Of a stretch of DNA of 42,326 nt, positions 32,579 to 40,673 are shown in pieces. Source of the DNA: Spirochaetia bacterium. GTDB lineage: Bacteria > Spirochaetota > Spirochaetia > Treponematales > Breznakiellaceae. Position numbers and translations under genes: made by a program. The stretch covers positions 1 through 42,326 of the forward strand of contig BOAU01000005.1 in the NCBI GenBank assembly GCA_026002025.1, written 5' to 3'. Within the stretch, counting starts at the first letter, position 1. Each line of letters begins with the position of its first letter. Under the pieces are notes generated by a model. The model was not told where the DNA came from. It did not search any database and saw only the letters and a list, made by a program, of their open reading frames with translations.

Positions 32579-34078
32579 ATGACTAACATTAAGACAAAGA
32601 TCGAACTTAATGATGAAGCCCAATCCCTCCTCAAGCCATTGCTGGAGCGGGAAAAGGCTGGTGAAAAAATAGGCCCCAGGGACCGGATGGTGATCCCTCC
32701 GCAGGAGATGCCCACACAGGAAGCGAAGGCCCGTGGTAAAAATATGAACGAAGTGGCCCTGGGTTACGGCGAAAGCCAGGCCCGGCTGGAGGCGGAACGG
32801 TGCCTGAGCTGCAAGAACGAACCCTGCGTCAATGGCTGCCCCGTGGGGGTTCCCATCCCCCGGTTTATCGCGGAAGTCCAGAAGGGCGACTTTAAGGCCG
32901 CTGTTGATATCATCAAGGAAACGAATTTGCTCCCCGCGGTCTGCGGCCGGGTCTGTCCCCAGGAAAAGCAGTGCCAACAGGAATGTACCCTGGGAAAGAG
33001 TCTTAAAAGTGTGGACAAAGCGGTTGCCATTGGTCGGCTGGAACGGTTTCTGGCGGACTGGGAGCGGGAAAACAACAAGGTGACCACCCCGGCGGTGAAA
33101 AGCGCAACCGGGAAGAAGGTCGCCGTCATCGGTTCAGGCCCTGCGGGGCTCACGGTGGCCGCCGATGCGGCGCGGGCGGGTCACGCGGTGAGCATCTTCG
33201 AAGCCTTCCACAAGCCCGGCGGAGTGATGATCTACGGCATCCCCGAATTCCGGCTCCCCAAGGCCATTGTCCAGGCGGAAGTGGACGGCCTTGCCAAAAT
33301 GGGGGTCAAGCTGGAAACGAATTTTCTCGCGGGCCGTACCCGGACGATAAAGGAACTCCTTGAGGAGGACCATTTTGACGCGGTGTTCATCGGTGTGGGT
33401 GCCGGGCTCCCCAAATTCCTCGGCATCCCCGGCGAAAACTTGGTGGGGGTATCCAGCGCCAACGAGTATTTGACCAGGGCCAATCTGATGAAGGCCTACG
33501 ACACCGCAAAGTCCGCCACTCCGATGTACCGGTCGAAGATCGCGGCGGTTATCGGCGGGGGCAACGTGGCAATGGACGCCGCCCGGATGGCCCTGCGGCT
33601 GGGGGCGGAACAGGTCCACGTGATCTACCGCCGCACCCGTGAGGAGATGCCCGCCCGTGCGGAAGAGGTGGAACACGCCATGGAAGAAGGGATCATCTTC
33701 GACTTTTTGCGGAATCCCAACAAAATCCTCGGGGACGACAAGGGCCGGGTGATTGGTATGGAACTGCAGAAGTTTGAACTTGGGGAGCCCGATGCCTCTG
33801 GCCGCCGGAGTCCCGTGGCCATTCCCGGATCGGAGTATGTCTACGACTGCGATACGGTAATCGTCGCCCTGGGGAACGAATCCAACCCGTTGATCACCAA
33901 AACCACGGCGAACCTTGCCGCGGACAAGCGGGGCCGGATCATCGTAAATAATGAGCAGAAAACTTCGCTGGACAAGGTCTACGCCGGGGGGGACATCGTT
34001 CTGGGGGCCGCCACGGTGATCCTCGCCATGGGTGAGGGGAGAAGGGCCGCCGCCGCCATCAATGGGCTTTTGGCCTGA
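32579..34078 (+). CDS. nfnB: NADH-dependent reduced ferredoxin:NADP+ oxidoreductase, large subunit (GltD-like)
   Basis: The 499-residue protein has an N-terminal ferredoxin-like cysteine domain with Cys75, 78, 83 and 87 (CLSCKNEPCVNGCP) and Cys122, 126, 132 and 136 (VCGRVCPQEKQCQQEC). An FAD motif KKVAVIGSGPAGLTVAADAA, an NADP motif KIAAVIGGGNVAMDAARMAL and the closing YAGGDIVLGAATVILAMGEG follow. This is the GltD/NfnB architecture that holds the bifurcating FAD and two [4Fe-4S] clusters. The ATG has AAAGGA upstream. Between nfnA and nfnB, 'CACGAATTA' occurs twice (about 32541 and 32561), in a style similar to the MITE-like element downstream. A 121-bp element begins eight bases after the stop codon. 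Confidence 0.93.
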   Translation: MTNIKTKIELNDEAQSLLKPLLEREKAGEKIGPRDRMVIPPQEMPTQEAKARGKNMNEVALGYGESQARLEAERCLSCKNEPCVNGCPVGVPIPRFIAEVQKGDFKAAVDIIKETNLLPAVCGRVCPQEKQCQQECTLGKSLKSVDKAVAIGRLERFLADWERENNKVTTPAVKSATGKKVAVIGSGPAGLTVAADAARAGHAVSIFEAFHKPGGVMIYGIPEFRLPKAIVQAEVDGLAKMGVKLETNFLAGRTRTIKELLEEDHFDAVFIGVGAGLPKFLGIPGENLVGVSSANEYLTRANLMKAYDTAKSATPMYRSKIAAVIGGGNVAMDAARMALRLGAEQVHVIYRRTREEMPARAEEVEHAMEEGIIFDFLRNPNKILGDDKGRVIGMELQKFELGEPDASGRRSPVAIPGSEYVYDCDTVIVALGNESNPLITKTTANLAADKRGRIIVNNEQKTSLDKVYAGGDIVLGAATVILAMGEGRRAAAAINGLLA

Positions 34079-34219
34079 TTGGCAGGCAGCAATTCTCATT
34101 TTGGATTAACCAAATCAAGAATAACCACGAACCTCACGAACCCAGACTACCCAATTTCCCTCTATTGTTCGTGGGGTTGGTGTGGTTCGTGGTTAAAATG
34201 AGAATTGCTGATTGGCAGG
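34075..34219. mobile_element. MITE-like element (121 bp, 34087-34207) flanked by 12-bp direct repeats
   Basis: CTGATTGGCAGG occurs at 34075-34086 and again at 34208-34219. Between them lies a 121-bp segment whose ends are inverted: CAGCAATTCTCATTTT at 34087-34102 matches the complement at 34195-34210. A second inner pair is AACCACGAACC (34123-34133) and GGTTCGTGGTT (34184-34194), and a third CACGAAC/GTTCGTG. The left direct repeat contains the nfnB stop codon. No protein is encoded. This is what a small non-autonomous transposable element with target duplication looks like; the 12-bp duplication length is itself unusual. Confidence 0.65.
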
Positions 34220-34267
34220 TATAGCTTCTTGTAAATTTTTCCTCTCCACGGCATTATAGAAGTGTAT

Positions 34268-34945
34268 ATGAAAACAAACCTTGCGGTATGTTATCTCTTT
34301 CTCATCGTTTTTCTCAGCTTGCCGGCCTTTGCCCAGGCCCCCGGCGGGACTGCGCAGCCAACGGCGGTAGAAACCTACCGTACCGGTCGGAATCTGGAAG
34401 CCAATGGCCGCACGGCCGAGGCGAATATCTATTACAATGAGGCGATCCGGATGTGCCAGGATGAGGCCGCCCGGAACGTTGCCAACCGGGACACCTATGC
34501 GGCAATCACCTGGGCCATGCAGCGGCAGCAAAAATACCGGGATGTCATCAGCTGGGGGGAGCGGGGGCTCAGGGTTTATACCGATGACTACCGCGTCATG
34601 GAAACCATGGGGGAAGCTTATTTCTACCTTGGCGACTATAACCGCTCATTGACCTATATGCAGCGTTATACCAACGCCCTGCCCCAGGGGGAACGGAGCG
34701 GTGTGGCCTATTTTTTCATCGGGGAAATTTACCGCCTGACAGGCCGGAACCGCCACGCCGACATTGCCTACACCACTGCGGTACGGCTTGACCCCAATAC
34801 GGCCCTCTGGTGGTATCGGCTCGCCACGGTCCGGGAAGCCGCCGGGGATAATGCCCCCGCCGTCGAAGCCTACCAGCGGGCGCTCCGGCTCAACCCCAAC
34901 TATTCAGAGGCCAACACGGGGCTGGCGCGGGTACAGGCCCGGTAA
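34268..34945 (+). CDS. Exported tetratricopeptide repeat protein
   Basis: The 225-residue protein has signal peptide MKTNLAVCYLFLIVFLSLPA then FAQ, with probable cleavage after AFA. The mature part consists of about five TPR-like units, for instance AVETYRTGRNLEANGRTAEA, YRVMETMGEAYFYLGDYNRS, AYFFIGEIYRLTGRNRHADI and LWWYRLATVREAAGDNAPAV, ending in AYQRALRLNPNYSEANTGLA. It probably mediates protein contacts in the periplasm. The ATG at 34268 starts the signal peptide; a GTG two codons earlier is possible. It lies just after the MITE-like element and is convergent with the glycosyltransferase gene. Confidence 0.85.
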   Translation: MKTNLAVCYLFLIVFLSLPAFAQAPGGTAQPTAVETYRTGRNLEANGRTAEANIYYNEAIRMCQDEAARNVANRDTYAAITWAMQRQQKYRDVISWGERGLRVYTDDYRVMETMGEAYFYLGDYNRSLTYMQRYTNALPQGERSGVAYFFIGEIYRLTGRNRHADIAYTTAVRLDPNTALWWYRLATVREAAGDNAPAVEAYQRALRLNPNYSEANTGLARVQAR

Positions 34946-34948
34946 TCG

Positions 34949-34965
34949 TTGACCTGACAGGTCAA
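34949..34965. terminator. Hairpin between convergent genes
   Basis: TTGACCT (34949-34955) and AGGTCAA (34959-34965) form a perfect 7-bp stem with a GAC loop, followed by TTCTATTTT on the plus strand. It lies between the convergent stops at 34945 and 34968. Confidence 0.55.
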
Positions 34966-34967
34966 TT

Positions 34968-36191
34968 CTATTTTCCGTATCTTTTTACAAATTCGCAAAG
35001 CGCTTGGATGCCGTTTTCGGCATTGACCTTTTCTGCCATAGAGGCGGCATTGGTTTTGTAGAGGGGGTTGCCCATCAAATCGACTACCCGCTTTTCCAGC
35101 AGGGCTTTTTTCACATGGGTGGCGCCGATAAAGTCAGGGCCGATTTTCAGGTTGTAGACCTGGTTGCCCCAGTAATGCTGATCGATGAAGATGGGCAGTA
35201 CCATCTGGGGCTTACCTGCGCGGGCGGCGCTGTGGGTAGTGCCCGCTCCGCCATGGTGGACGATCCCGTCAAAGAGGGGGAACACGATGTGGTGGGGGAT
35301 AAAGCTGTCCAGAATGTAGACGTCTTCCTGTCCCGCAAGGCTCTTGCCCATGTGGGAAAAGCCGGAACCAACCACGAATTTGTAGCCGTGCCCACGGCTG
35401 ATTTCCAGGAGCCATGAGCAAATTTGCTCCCGTTTCTTTGTCCGGCAGCTTCCCAGGGTAAAAAACAGAACCGGCTTATCATCCTTTTTGATGAATTTCC
35501 GGAGGTCCTGGAACGCCTTTTCATCATAGGGAAGGGCATCGTTAAACAGATAGCCGCCGATATGCCAGGGGTATTTCCAGTCCGGATCAACGCTGCCCAG
35601 GGAGGGGCTGTACATCATAAAATTTTCCGCATGGGAGGGTGCGTATTCGCCCTGATCGCGAAAAGGGGGCAGCCCCAGTTCCTTCCGGTTCCGGTTGATG
35701 ATCCCCACGGTGAGGACATTGACCCCCAGATTCAGCATGGCCCAGAGCGCCGGGGGCCGGATAATGGGATTTGGCCTGGGCCAGGGCATTACCGGGGGCG
35801 GTATTTTACGGCTCGGCAGAAAGGGGCCGAAGGCGGTGCGTATAATCGGCTTTTTGCAGTATTCGGCAATATGGGGGGCGGCAAATTCAGTATTGGATGT
35901 GATGAGAAGATCGTTCTTTTCGAGAATGGGGATGAATTCCTTAAACTGCTGATCCGTTACCCGCCGCATCCAGCCCAAAAGGTCCCGGTTATTTTTGCTG
36001 TTTTCCAGCAAACTGTTGATATCATCGTAGGTTTGCAGCACATAATTCAGCTTGAATGCCTTTGCCTGTTCTTCAAAAACCTGGGGCAGGCTGATGCTTA
36101 TCTCATGTCCCGCCTTGATGAGGGTATCTGCCAAAATAAGGTAGGGGTAAATGTCCCCCTGGGAACCGCGGGTGACCAAAAATATCTTCAT
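34968..36191 (-). CDS. Glycosyltransferase, UGT/MGT-like (GT1/GT28 type)
   Basis: The 407-residue GT-B fold protein opens MKIFLVTRGSQGDIYPYLIL (the 'GSxGDxxPxxxLAxxL' start) and has the C-terminal donor-binding motif DGIVHHGGAGTTHSAARAGK then PQMVLPIFIDQHYWGNQVYN, typical of sterol/macrolide/rhamnosyl transferases. It would move a sugar from a nucleotide donor to a lipid or small acceptor in the cytoplasm; neither can be named. The ATG at 36191 is preferred over one 12 codons upstream because the GT-B strand begins with it. It diverges from the oligoendopeptidase gene across 66 bases. Confidence 0.88.
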   Translation of the reverse strand: MKIFLVTRGSQGDIYPYLILADTLIKAGHEISISLPQVFEEQAKAFKLNYVLQTYDDINSLLENSKNNRDLLGWMRRVTDQQFKEFIPILEKNDLLITSNTEFAAPHIAEYCKKPIIRTAFGPFLPSRKIPPPVMPWPRPNPIIRPPALWAMLNLGVNVLTVGIINRNRKELGLPPFRDQGEYAPSHAENFMMYSPSLGSVDPDWKYPWHIGGYLFNDALPYDEKAFQDLRKFIKKDDKPVLFFTLGSCRTKKREQICSWLLEISRGHGYKFVVGSGFSHMGKSLAGQEDVYILDSFIPHHIVFPLFDGIVHHGGAGTTHSAARAGKPQMVLPIFIDQHYWGNQVYNLKIGPDFIGATHVKKALLEKRVVDLMGNPLYKTNAASMAEKVNAENGIQALCEFVKRYGK

Positions 36192-36257
36192 TCGGAAAAG
36201 AATGACGAAAAGGGCGGATTGTGTCAATGTCGATTTTCGGATTATGATGATGTTATT

Positions 36258-38180
36258 ATGAATGATATTAAAGATACAGCGCCCCGGTGGAAGCTCGGCA
36301 CGATTTACCCTTCCTTCGATTCCACCGAATATAAGGGGGATCTGACCCTGTTAAGGGAACGGCTTGCCGCTTTTCTTGCCCTGCTGGAAAAGCCCCTCCC
36401 CGCGGATGCGGCCGGACTTGCCCCGGCGCTCAAGACCCTTATTGCCGCCTCGGATGAGGCGGGGAATATTTCGGAAAACCTCAGCGCCTACGCGGAGGCG
36501 GTCTACACCACCGATACCCGGAACAGCCGGGCTCTTGCGGAGATCAACGCCATCGACGCGGCGGCTCTGCCCCTGGGGAAGGCGGCGGTGCTCTTCCGCA
36601 GCCGCCTTGCGGAGCGGCGGGGCCTTGTCCTGAAACTGGCGGCGGATAATGCGGACCTTAAACCCTATCAGTTTTTCCTTCGGGAATCCCTGGAAAAGGC
36701 CGCCTTCCAGATGACCAGTGAAGAAGAGGACCTGGCCAATGACCTCCTCCGTTCCGGGGGAGACGCCTGGTCCCGGCTCCAGGAGGCGGTGTCCTCCACC
36801 GCAGCGGCGGTTCTGGAAGACGAAACTGGCAAGCCGGGGGAGCGAAAAACCGTTATCGCCCTGCGGGACCTGGCCCGCAGCCTCGACCGAGGACTCCGGC
36901 AGCGGGCCTATGCGGCGGAGCTTTCCGCTTGGAAAAATGTGGAGATCCCCATGGCGGCCTCCCTCAACGGGGTGAAGGGCACGGCCATCACCCTGGACAC
37001 CCGCCGGGGCTGGGGCAAGACCTCGACCGGAAAAGGCAGCGCAGCCGGGAGTGGCTCCGGAAAAGGGCTTCTGACACCAAACGGCAGCCTGGCACCAGAA
37101 GCGATGGCCCTGCGGAAATCGGCGTTCCAGTCCCGGATGGGGGTCAAAACCCTGGAAACCCTGATCGCCGCACTGGAAAGCGCCTTGCCCCTGTACCGGC
37201 GTTACCTTAAAATAAAGGCCCGGCTGCTGGGCATCCCCACCTGCGCTTTTTACGACCTTTTTGCGCCGGTAAGCGCGGCCACGGCTACGAGTGCGGACAA
37301 GGTCGGCAGCCACAAAGTCTGGACCTGGGCGGACGCCTCCGCCTTTATCCCGGAACGGTTCGACGGGTTCGACCCTGGCATGGGGACCTTTGCCCGGCAT
37401 GCCTTCAGCCTGGGTTGGATAGACGCCGAGGGCCGGGAAGGCAAGGTGGGCGGGGCCTACTGCACCGACTTCCCCCTTACCGGGGAATCCCGTATCCTCT
37501 GCAACTTTGACGGCAGCTTCGACAGTGTCAGCACCGTGGCCCATGAACTGGGCCATGCCTGGCACCACGAGCTCATCAAGGACCTGCCCCGCGCCCTTTC
37601 CGGCTACCCCATGACCCTGGCGGAAACGGCGAGCATCTTCGCCGAGACCATTGTCTATGAGGGGGCCCTCAAACAGACCCCGGAAAACGAACGGCTCTCC
37701 CTGATCGAAGAAAACCTCAAGGACAGCTGTCAGGTAATCGTGGACATCCTTTCCCGCTTCTATTTTGAAAGGGCCTTGTTTAAACGGCGCGCAGAGGCGG
37801 AATTTTCCCCGGATGAACTTTGCGATCTTATGCTGGACGCCCAGCGGCAGACTTACGGGGACGGCCTGGACGGGACGCAGCTCCACCCCTACATGTGGGC
37901 CGTCAAGAGCCACTATTACCGCGCCGGCCTGGCCTTTTACAATTATCCCTACGCCTTTGGCCAGCTTTTCGCCCTGGGACTGTATTCCCGTGCGCAGAAA
38001 GAGGGGAATGGCTTTGCGGCCTCGTACCGGGAAATCCTCCGGGCCACCGGGCAGGCCTCCGCAGAGGAAGTGGCCCGCAAGGCAGGGTTCAACATCGAAG
38101 GGGAAGAATTCTGGCAGGACGGCCTTGCGGTGATTGCCGGGCGGGTGGATGAATTAGAGAAGCTGGCGGCAGCGCACTAA
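36258..38180 (+). CDS. pepF: M3 family oligoendopeptidase F-like zinc metalloprotease
   Basis: The 640-residue cytoplasmic peptidase of the PepF/thimet family has the zinc motif HELGHAWHH at residues 429-437 (VAHELGHAWHHE) and the third ligand in the following AETASIFAETIVYE helix. The typical late segment SHYYRAGLAFYNYPYAFGQL is also present. It degrades oligopeptides. Residues about 253-285 form a Gly/Ser/Lys-rich insertion (GKTSTGKGSAAGSGSGKGLL) where relatives pass straight from 'RGW' into the next helix. The frame is open far upstream to 35424, but homology begins at the ATG at 36258, which has no clear ribosome-binding site. gpsA starts at the base after its stop codon. Confidence 0.92.
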   Translation: MNDIKDTAPRWKLGTIYPSFDSTEYKGDLTLLRERLAAFLALLEKPLPADAAGLAPALKTLIAASDEAGNISENLSAYAEAVYTTDTRNSRALAEINAIDAAALPLGKAAVLFRSRLAERRGLVLKLAADNADLKPYQFFLRESLEKAAFQMTSEEEDLANDLLRSGGDAWSRLQEAVSSTAAAVLEDETGKPGERKTVIALRDLARSLDRGLRQRAYAAELSAWKNVEIPMAASLNGVKGTAITLDTRRGWGKTSTGKGSAAGSGSGKGLLTPNGSLAPEAMALRKSAFQSRMGVKTLETLIAALESALPLYRRYLKIKARLLGIPTCAFYDLFAPVSAATATSADKVGSHKVWTWADASAFIPERFDGFDPGMGTFARHAFSLGWIDAEGREGKVGGAYCTDFPLTGESRILCNFDGSFDSVSTVAHELGHAWHHELIKDLPRALSGYPMTLAETASIFAETIVYEGALKQTPENERLSLIEENLKDSCQVIVDILSRFYFERALFKRRAEAEFSPDELCDLMLDAQRQTYGDGLDGTQLHPYMWAVKSHYYRAGLAFYNYPYAFGQLFALGLYSRAQKEGNGFAASYREILRATGQASAEEVARKAGFNIEGEEFWQDGLAVIAGRVDELEKLAAAH

Positions 38181-39260
38181 ATGGGCGCAAAAATCGCCGT
38201 CCTGGGGGCGGGGGCCTGGGGGACCGCGGTCGCCAAGGTGATAGCCGACAAGGGCAACGAGGTGGCGCTCTGGGCCCACGAGTCATCTGCAGCGGCGGTG
38301 ATCAATGAGACCCACGAAAATCCCCGTTATCTTCCCGGCGTCACTTTGCCCGCAGGCATCCACGCCTCCGCGGACATTGTTGAAGCCGTATCGGACCGGG
38401 AGTTTATTATCCTTGCGGCCCCGTCCCTCTATTTGCTGGATACGGTGAAGCAGATCCTCAACGTTTCTTCAATCCGGGAAGGGGAAACTGCCATTGCGGT
38501 GATCACCAAGGGTTTCCTTTCCGATGCCAAAGGGGGCAGCCCCCGGCTGATTCTGGAAACCCTGGAGGATTATCTGCCGGGCTTTTACCGCCAGTCCCTG
38601 GTCTACATCGCCGGCCCCAGCCATGCCGAGGAAGTGTCCCGGGGGAAGATCACCGGCCTCATCGCCGCCAGCGAGAATGCCAAGAATTCCATCCGCTTCC
38701 GGGACCTCCTGAAAAGCAAGCGGCTCTTTGTTTTTTCGTCCTTTGATGTCCGGGGCGTCCAGGTAGCGGCGGCGGCAAAGAACGTCATCGCCATTGCCTT
38801 CGGTATTCTGGATGCCCTCAAAACCCGGCCCCCTGCGGGTGCGGAAGATGTCTTTGGTGACGGCACCGAATCCCTGCTCCTCGCTGCGGGGCTCAACGAA
38901 ATCCAGACCCTGGGCATGGCCATGGGCGCCACCCACCCGGAAACCTTCACCTCGATCTCCGGGGTGGGGGACCTGGACGTAACCTGCCGCTCCGTCTTCG
39001 GCCGGAACCGCCGCTTTGGCCGGGAGATCATCGAAAAGGATATCCTGCGTCCCTTCACCAGTCTGGAGGATCTGCTTGCCCGGATCAGCGAAATCGGCTA
39101 TCTCCCCGAAGGGGCCGTTGCCTCAAAATATGTCAAGATTCTTGCGGAAAAACATAAACTTAAAATGCCCATATCAACCGGCATCTGTCAAATTCTGAAT
39201 AGGGAAATCAAGCCCATGGAATTTGTGGACAATTTTTTGGGCGGGATGATATCAAGGTAA
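38181..39260 (+). CDS. gpsA: Glycerol-3-phosphate dehydrogenase [NAD(P)+]
   Basis: The 359-residue enzyme reduces dihydroxyacetone phosphate to sn-glycerol 3-phosphate for phospholipid synthesis. The N-terminal Rossmann motif is KIAVLGAGAWGTAVAKVIAD. Next come NPRYLPGV, ITKGFLSDAKG, the GPSHAEEVSRG loop, the catalytic lysine region VQVAAAAKNVIAIAFGI, and the C-terminal DLDVTCRSVFGRNRRFG and LPEGAVASKYV. The ATG directly abuts the pepF stop codon, so it is probably translated by coupling. The opposite reaction may be carried out by the GlpA-like operon at 20.3 kb. Confidence 0.95.
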   Translation: MGAKIAVLGAGAWGTAVAKVIADKGNEVALWAHESSAAAVINETHENPRYLPGVTLPAGIHASADIVEAVSDREFIILAAPSLYLLDTVKQILNVSSIREGETAIAVITKGFLSDAKGGSPRLILETLEDYLPGFYRQSLVYIAGPSHAEEVSRGKITGLIAASENAKNSIRFRDLLKSKRLFVFSSFDVRGVQVAAAAKNVIAIAFGILDALKTRPPAGAEDVFGDGTESLLLAAGLNEIQTLGMAMGATHPETFTSISGVGDLDVTCRSVFGRNRRFGREIIEKDILRPFTSLEDLLARISEIGYLPEGAVASKYVKILAEKHKLKMPISTGICQILNREIKPMEFVDNFLGGMISR

Positions 39261-39327
39261 GGCCCATGTTGAATTTTTGTGCGTAAATACTCACGACAAA
39301 TTTTTATGAATCATATATCCTGCAACC

Positions 39328-39757
39328 ATGCAGACAATCGTATTGGTTGATGACCATGTGATGATACGCTGGGGAGGCGGCTGCCCTGGCGGAGGCGCGG
39401 CTTTTGCTGGAAAATTCAGAAACCGCGCGGACCTTATCATTCTGGACATAGAACTGGGGGATGATGACGGGCTTGAGTTTATCGGCACAATAAAAGAACA
39501 GGACGGAAAGATACCCGCAGTTTTGGTGTATTCGGTTTTTGAAGACCCCTTCCGCATATAGTCCGCCATGCATCTGGGTACGCAGGGCTATGTTCACCCG
39601 GTGCGAACGGGAAATTCTGGAGATGGTGCAGAAACATTACGATAACGCCAAAATTGCCAGGCACCTTACGCTGACACTGCGTACCGTGGAAAACTACCTC
39701 AGCCGCATCTACGACAAAACCGGAGCGGGATCGCGGAACGATTTGATTAACTGGTAA
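39328..39757 (+). pseudogene. Decayed LuxR/NarL-type response regulator
   Basis: Frame 1 reads MQTIVLVDDHVMIR, then nonsense, then RADLIILDIELGDDDGLEFI with the phospho-acceptor Asp region, then VFEDPFRI, a TAG at 39559 and SAMHLGTQGYV beyond it. The middle stretch 39374-39430 makes sense only in the next frame (GEAAALAEARLLLENSETA), and the helix-turn-helix (TRCEREILEMVQKHYDNAKI; LTLRTVENYLSRIYDKTGAG) is again in that frame, ending at 39757. So it carries at least one deletion, two frameshifts and a nonsense codon (probably CAG to TAG). It once encoded a receiver plus LuxR DNA-binding domain; no sensor kinase is nearby. Confidence 0.85.
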
Positions 39758-39801
39758 GTTTTCCAGAGGGCGGAAAACTGCGGCCCCGGATTATCCAATC
39801 C

Positions 39802-39821
39802 TGCAGAACGGTGACAGGCAC
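39802..39821. repeat. 20-bp direct repeat, left copy
   Basis: TGCAGAACGGTGACAGGCAC is identical to 40702-40721. The two copies bracket an 880-bp segment holding the 60-residue protein and GNAT genes. The inner GTGACAGGCAC is a short partly palindromic word. Confidence 0.9.
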
Positions 39822-39895
39822 CCCTGCGGTACCTATTTTTCCCTGGTGCTGCTTTCAACCCCCCCACCTTTGTTGTATATTGGTAATGGATGTCT

Positions 39896-39939
39896 GCGGT
39901 ACGTCGTACCGCTTCCGATTGACGTGGCAGCAAGCTGCC
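39896..39939 (+). promoter_or_regulatory. Two perfect hairpins in the leader of the small-protein gene
   Basis: GCGGTAC-GTC-GTACCGC (39896-39912) and GGCAGC-AA-GCTGCC (39926-39939) lie in front of AGGAG at 39945-39949. They may regulate translation or be part of the mobile segment. Another hairpin, AGTTTTCC/GGAAAACT, lies at 39757-39779. Nothing else is evident in the 197-base gap before 39955 apart from the 20-bp repeat. Confidence 0.5.
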
Positions 39940-39954
39940 GGTTTAGGAGTATTT

Positions 39955-40137
39955 ATGGGAAGCAAATGGAAACCTGTCCAACCGACGGAAATTAAAGACA
40001 TCAAGATCATTCGGGAAGTAATCGCGCAGATTCGCAAACCCATCCCCCCTGATGTTCTGGCACGGCATGAGGAAGGAAGGAAACACCTCATGGCGATAAT
40101 GCGGCCATTGGAGCCGCTGGAGGAGGACAAGAAGTGA
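39955..40137 (+). CDS. Small 60-residue protein coupled to a GNAT gene
   Basis: It starts MGSKWKPVQPTEIKDIKIIR and contains PIPPDVLARHEEGRKHLMAI then MRPLEPLEEDKK: a charged, probably helical protein without signal or membrane segment. I recognise no family. AGGAG stands six bases before the ATG. Its last four bases overlap the GTG of the GNAT gene, indicating translational coupling, which together with size suggests an antitoxin- or adaptor-like partner; that is inference only. Confidence 0.6.
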   Translation: MGSKWKPVQPTEIKDIKIIREVIAQIRKPIPPDVLARHEEGRKHLMAIMRPLEPLEEDKK

Positions 40138-40673
40138 ATCCCCCGGTCGTCATAACCAAGGGCAACGGTGAAGTCTATTTTGCCCTGGAGCGGCTTGCCG
40201 CCGGTGCGCCGGTGGGGGTTTTCGAGTGCCGCATTGGTGAGTATACCGATTATTTGCGGGAGGACGCGCTCCGTGCCCAGACTGATCATGTGGCCCAGAC
40301 ATGGCTCCTGCGGGAGAGGGAGAGCCACGGGATAACCGCTTATATGTCGCTTATCGCCGATGCAGTTAAACTTTCCACGGCTGAAAAGGAACTGCATAGG
40401 CTTGACTATCCGTTCAAAACGATTCCGGCCATGAAGATTGGCAAGCTGGCGGTTGCCGAGGGGGCGCAGCAAAAGTACCGGGGTATTGGCACCTATATGG
40501 TCTATCTTGCCCAAGAGATTGCCGCCAATATTATCAACCCCTACTGTGCGGCGCGGTTCCTCACCGTTGACGCTGATGTAGAGCATGATGAGGGTGTTTT
40601 GGTGTTTTATCAAAAAACGGTTTCGTTCCTAACGCTGAGCTGTCCGGCAAACACCGCAAGACTATCAGCATGA
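40134..40673 (+). CDS. GNAT-family acetyltransferase-like protein, 3' end frameshifted
   Basis: The 179-residue frame starts at GTG 40134. The core PAMKIGKLAVAEGAQQKYRG then IGTYMVYLAQEI is the GNAT acetyl-CoA loop (Q/RxxGxG/A form: QKYRGIG), followed by ARFLTVDADVEHDEGVLVFY. The last 26 residues (QKTVSFLTLSC...) do not fit. One extra A in the A6 tract at 40612-40617 would restore NGFVPNAELSGKHRKTISMR LDLY and a stop at 40712-40714, inside the right 20-bp repeat. Size and layout recall GNAT toxins that acetylate aminoacyl-tRNA, paired with a small upstream protein, but this is unproven. The present C-terminus is probably non-native. Confidence 0.65.
   Translation: MNPPVVITKGNGEVYFALERLAAGAPVGVFECRIGEYTDYLREDALRAQTDHVAQTWLLRERESHGITAYMSLIADAVKLSTAEKELHRLDYPFKTIPAMKIGKLAVAEGAQQKYRGIGTYMVYLAQEIAANIINPYCAARFLTVDADVEHDEGVLVFYQKTVSFLTLSCPANTARLSA

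Noticed and set aside
35424..36257. The open frame extends 278 codons upstream of pepF
   Set aside because: That stretch is antisense to the glycosyltransferase, and similarity to M3 peptidases begins only at the ATG at 36258.
36351..37913. A 520-codon open frame on the minus strand opposite the oligoendopeptidase
   Set aside because: Same kind of antisense artefact; the plus strand contains the HELGH zinc motif and family-typical ends.
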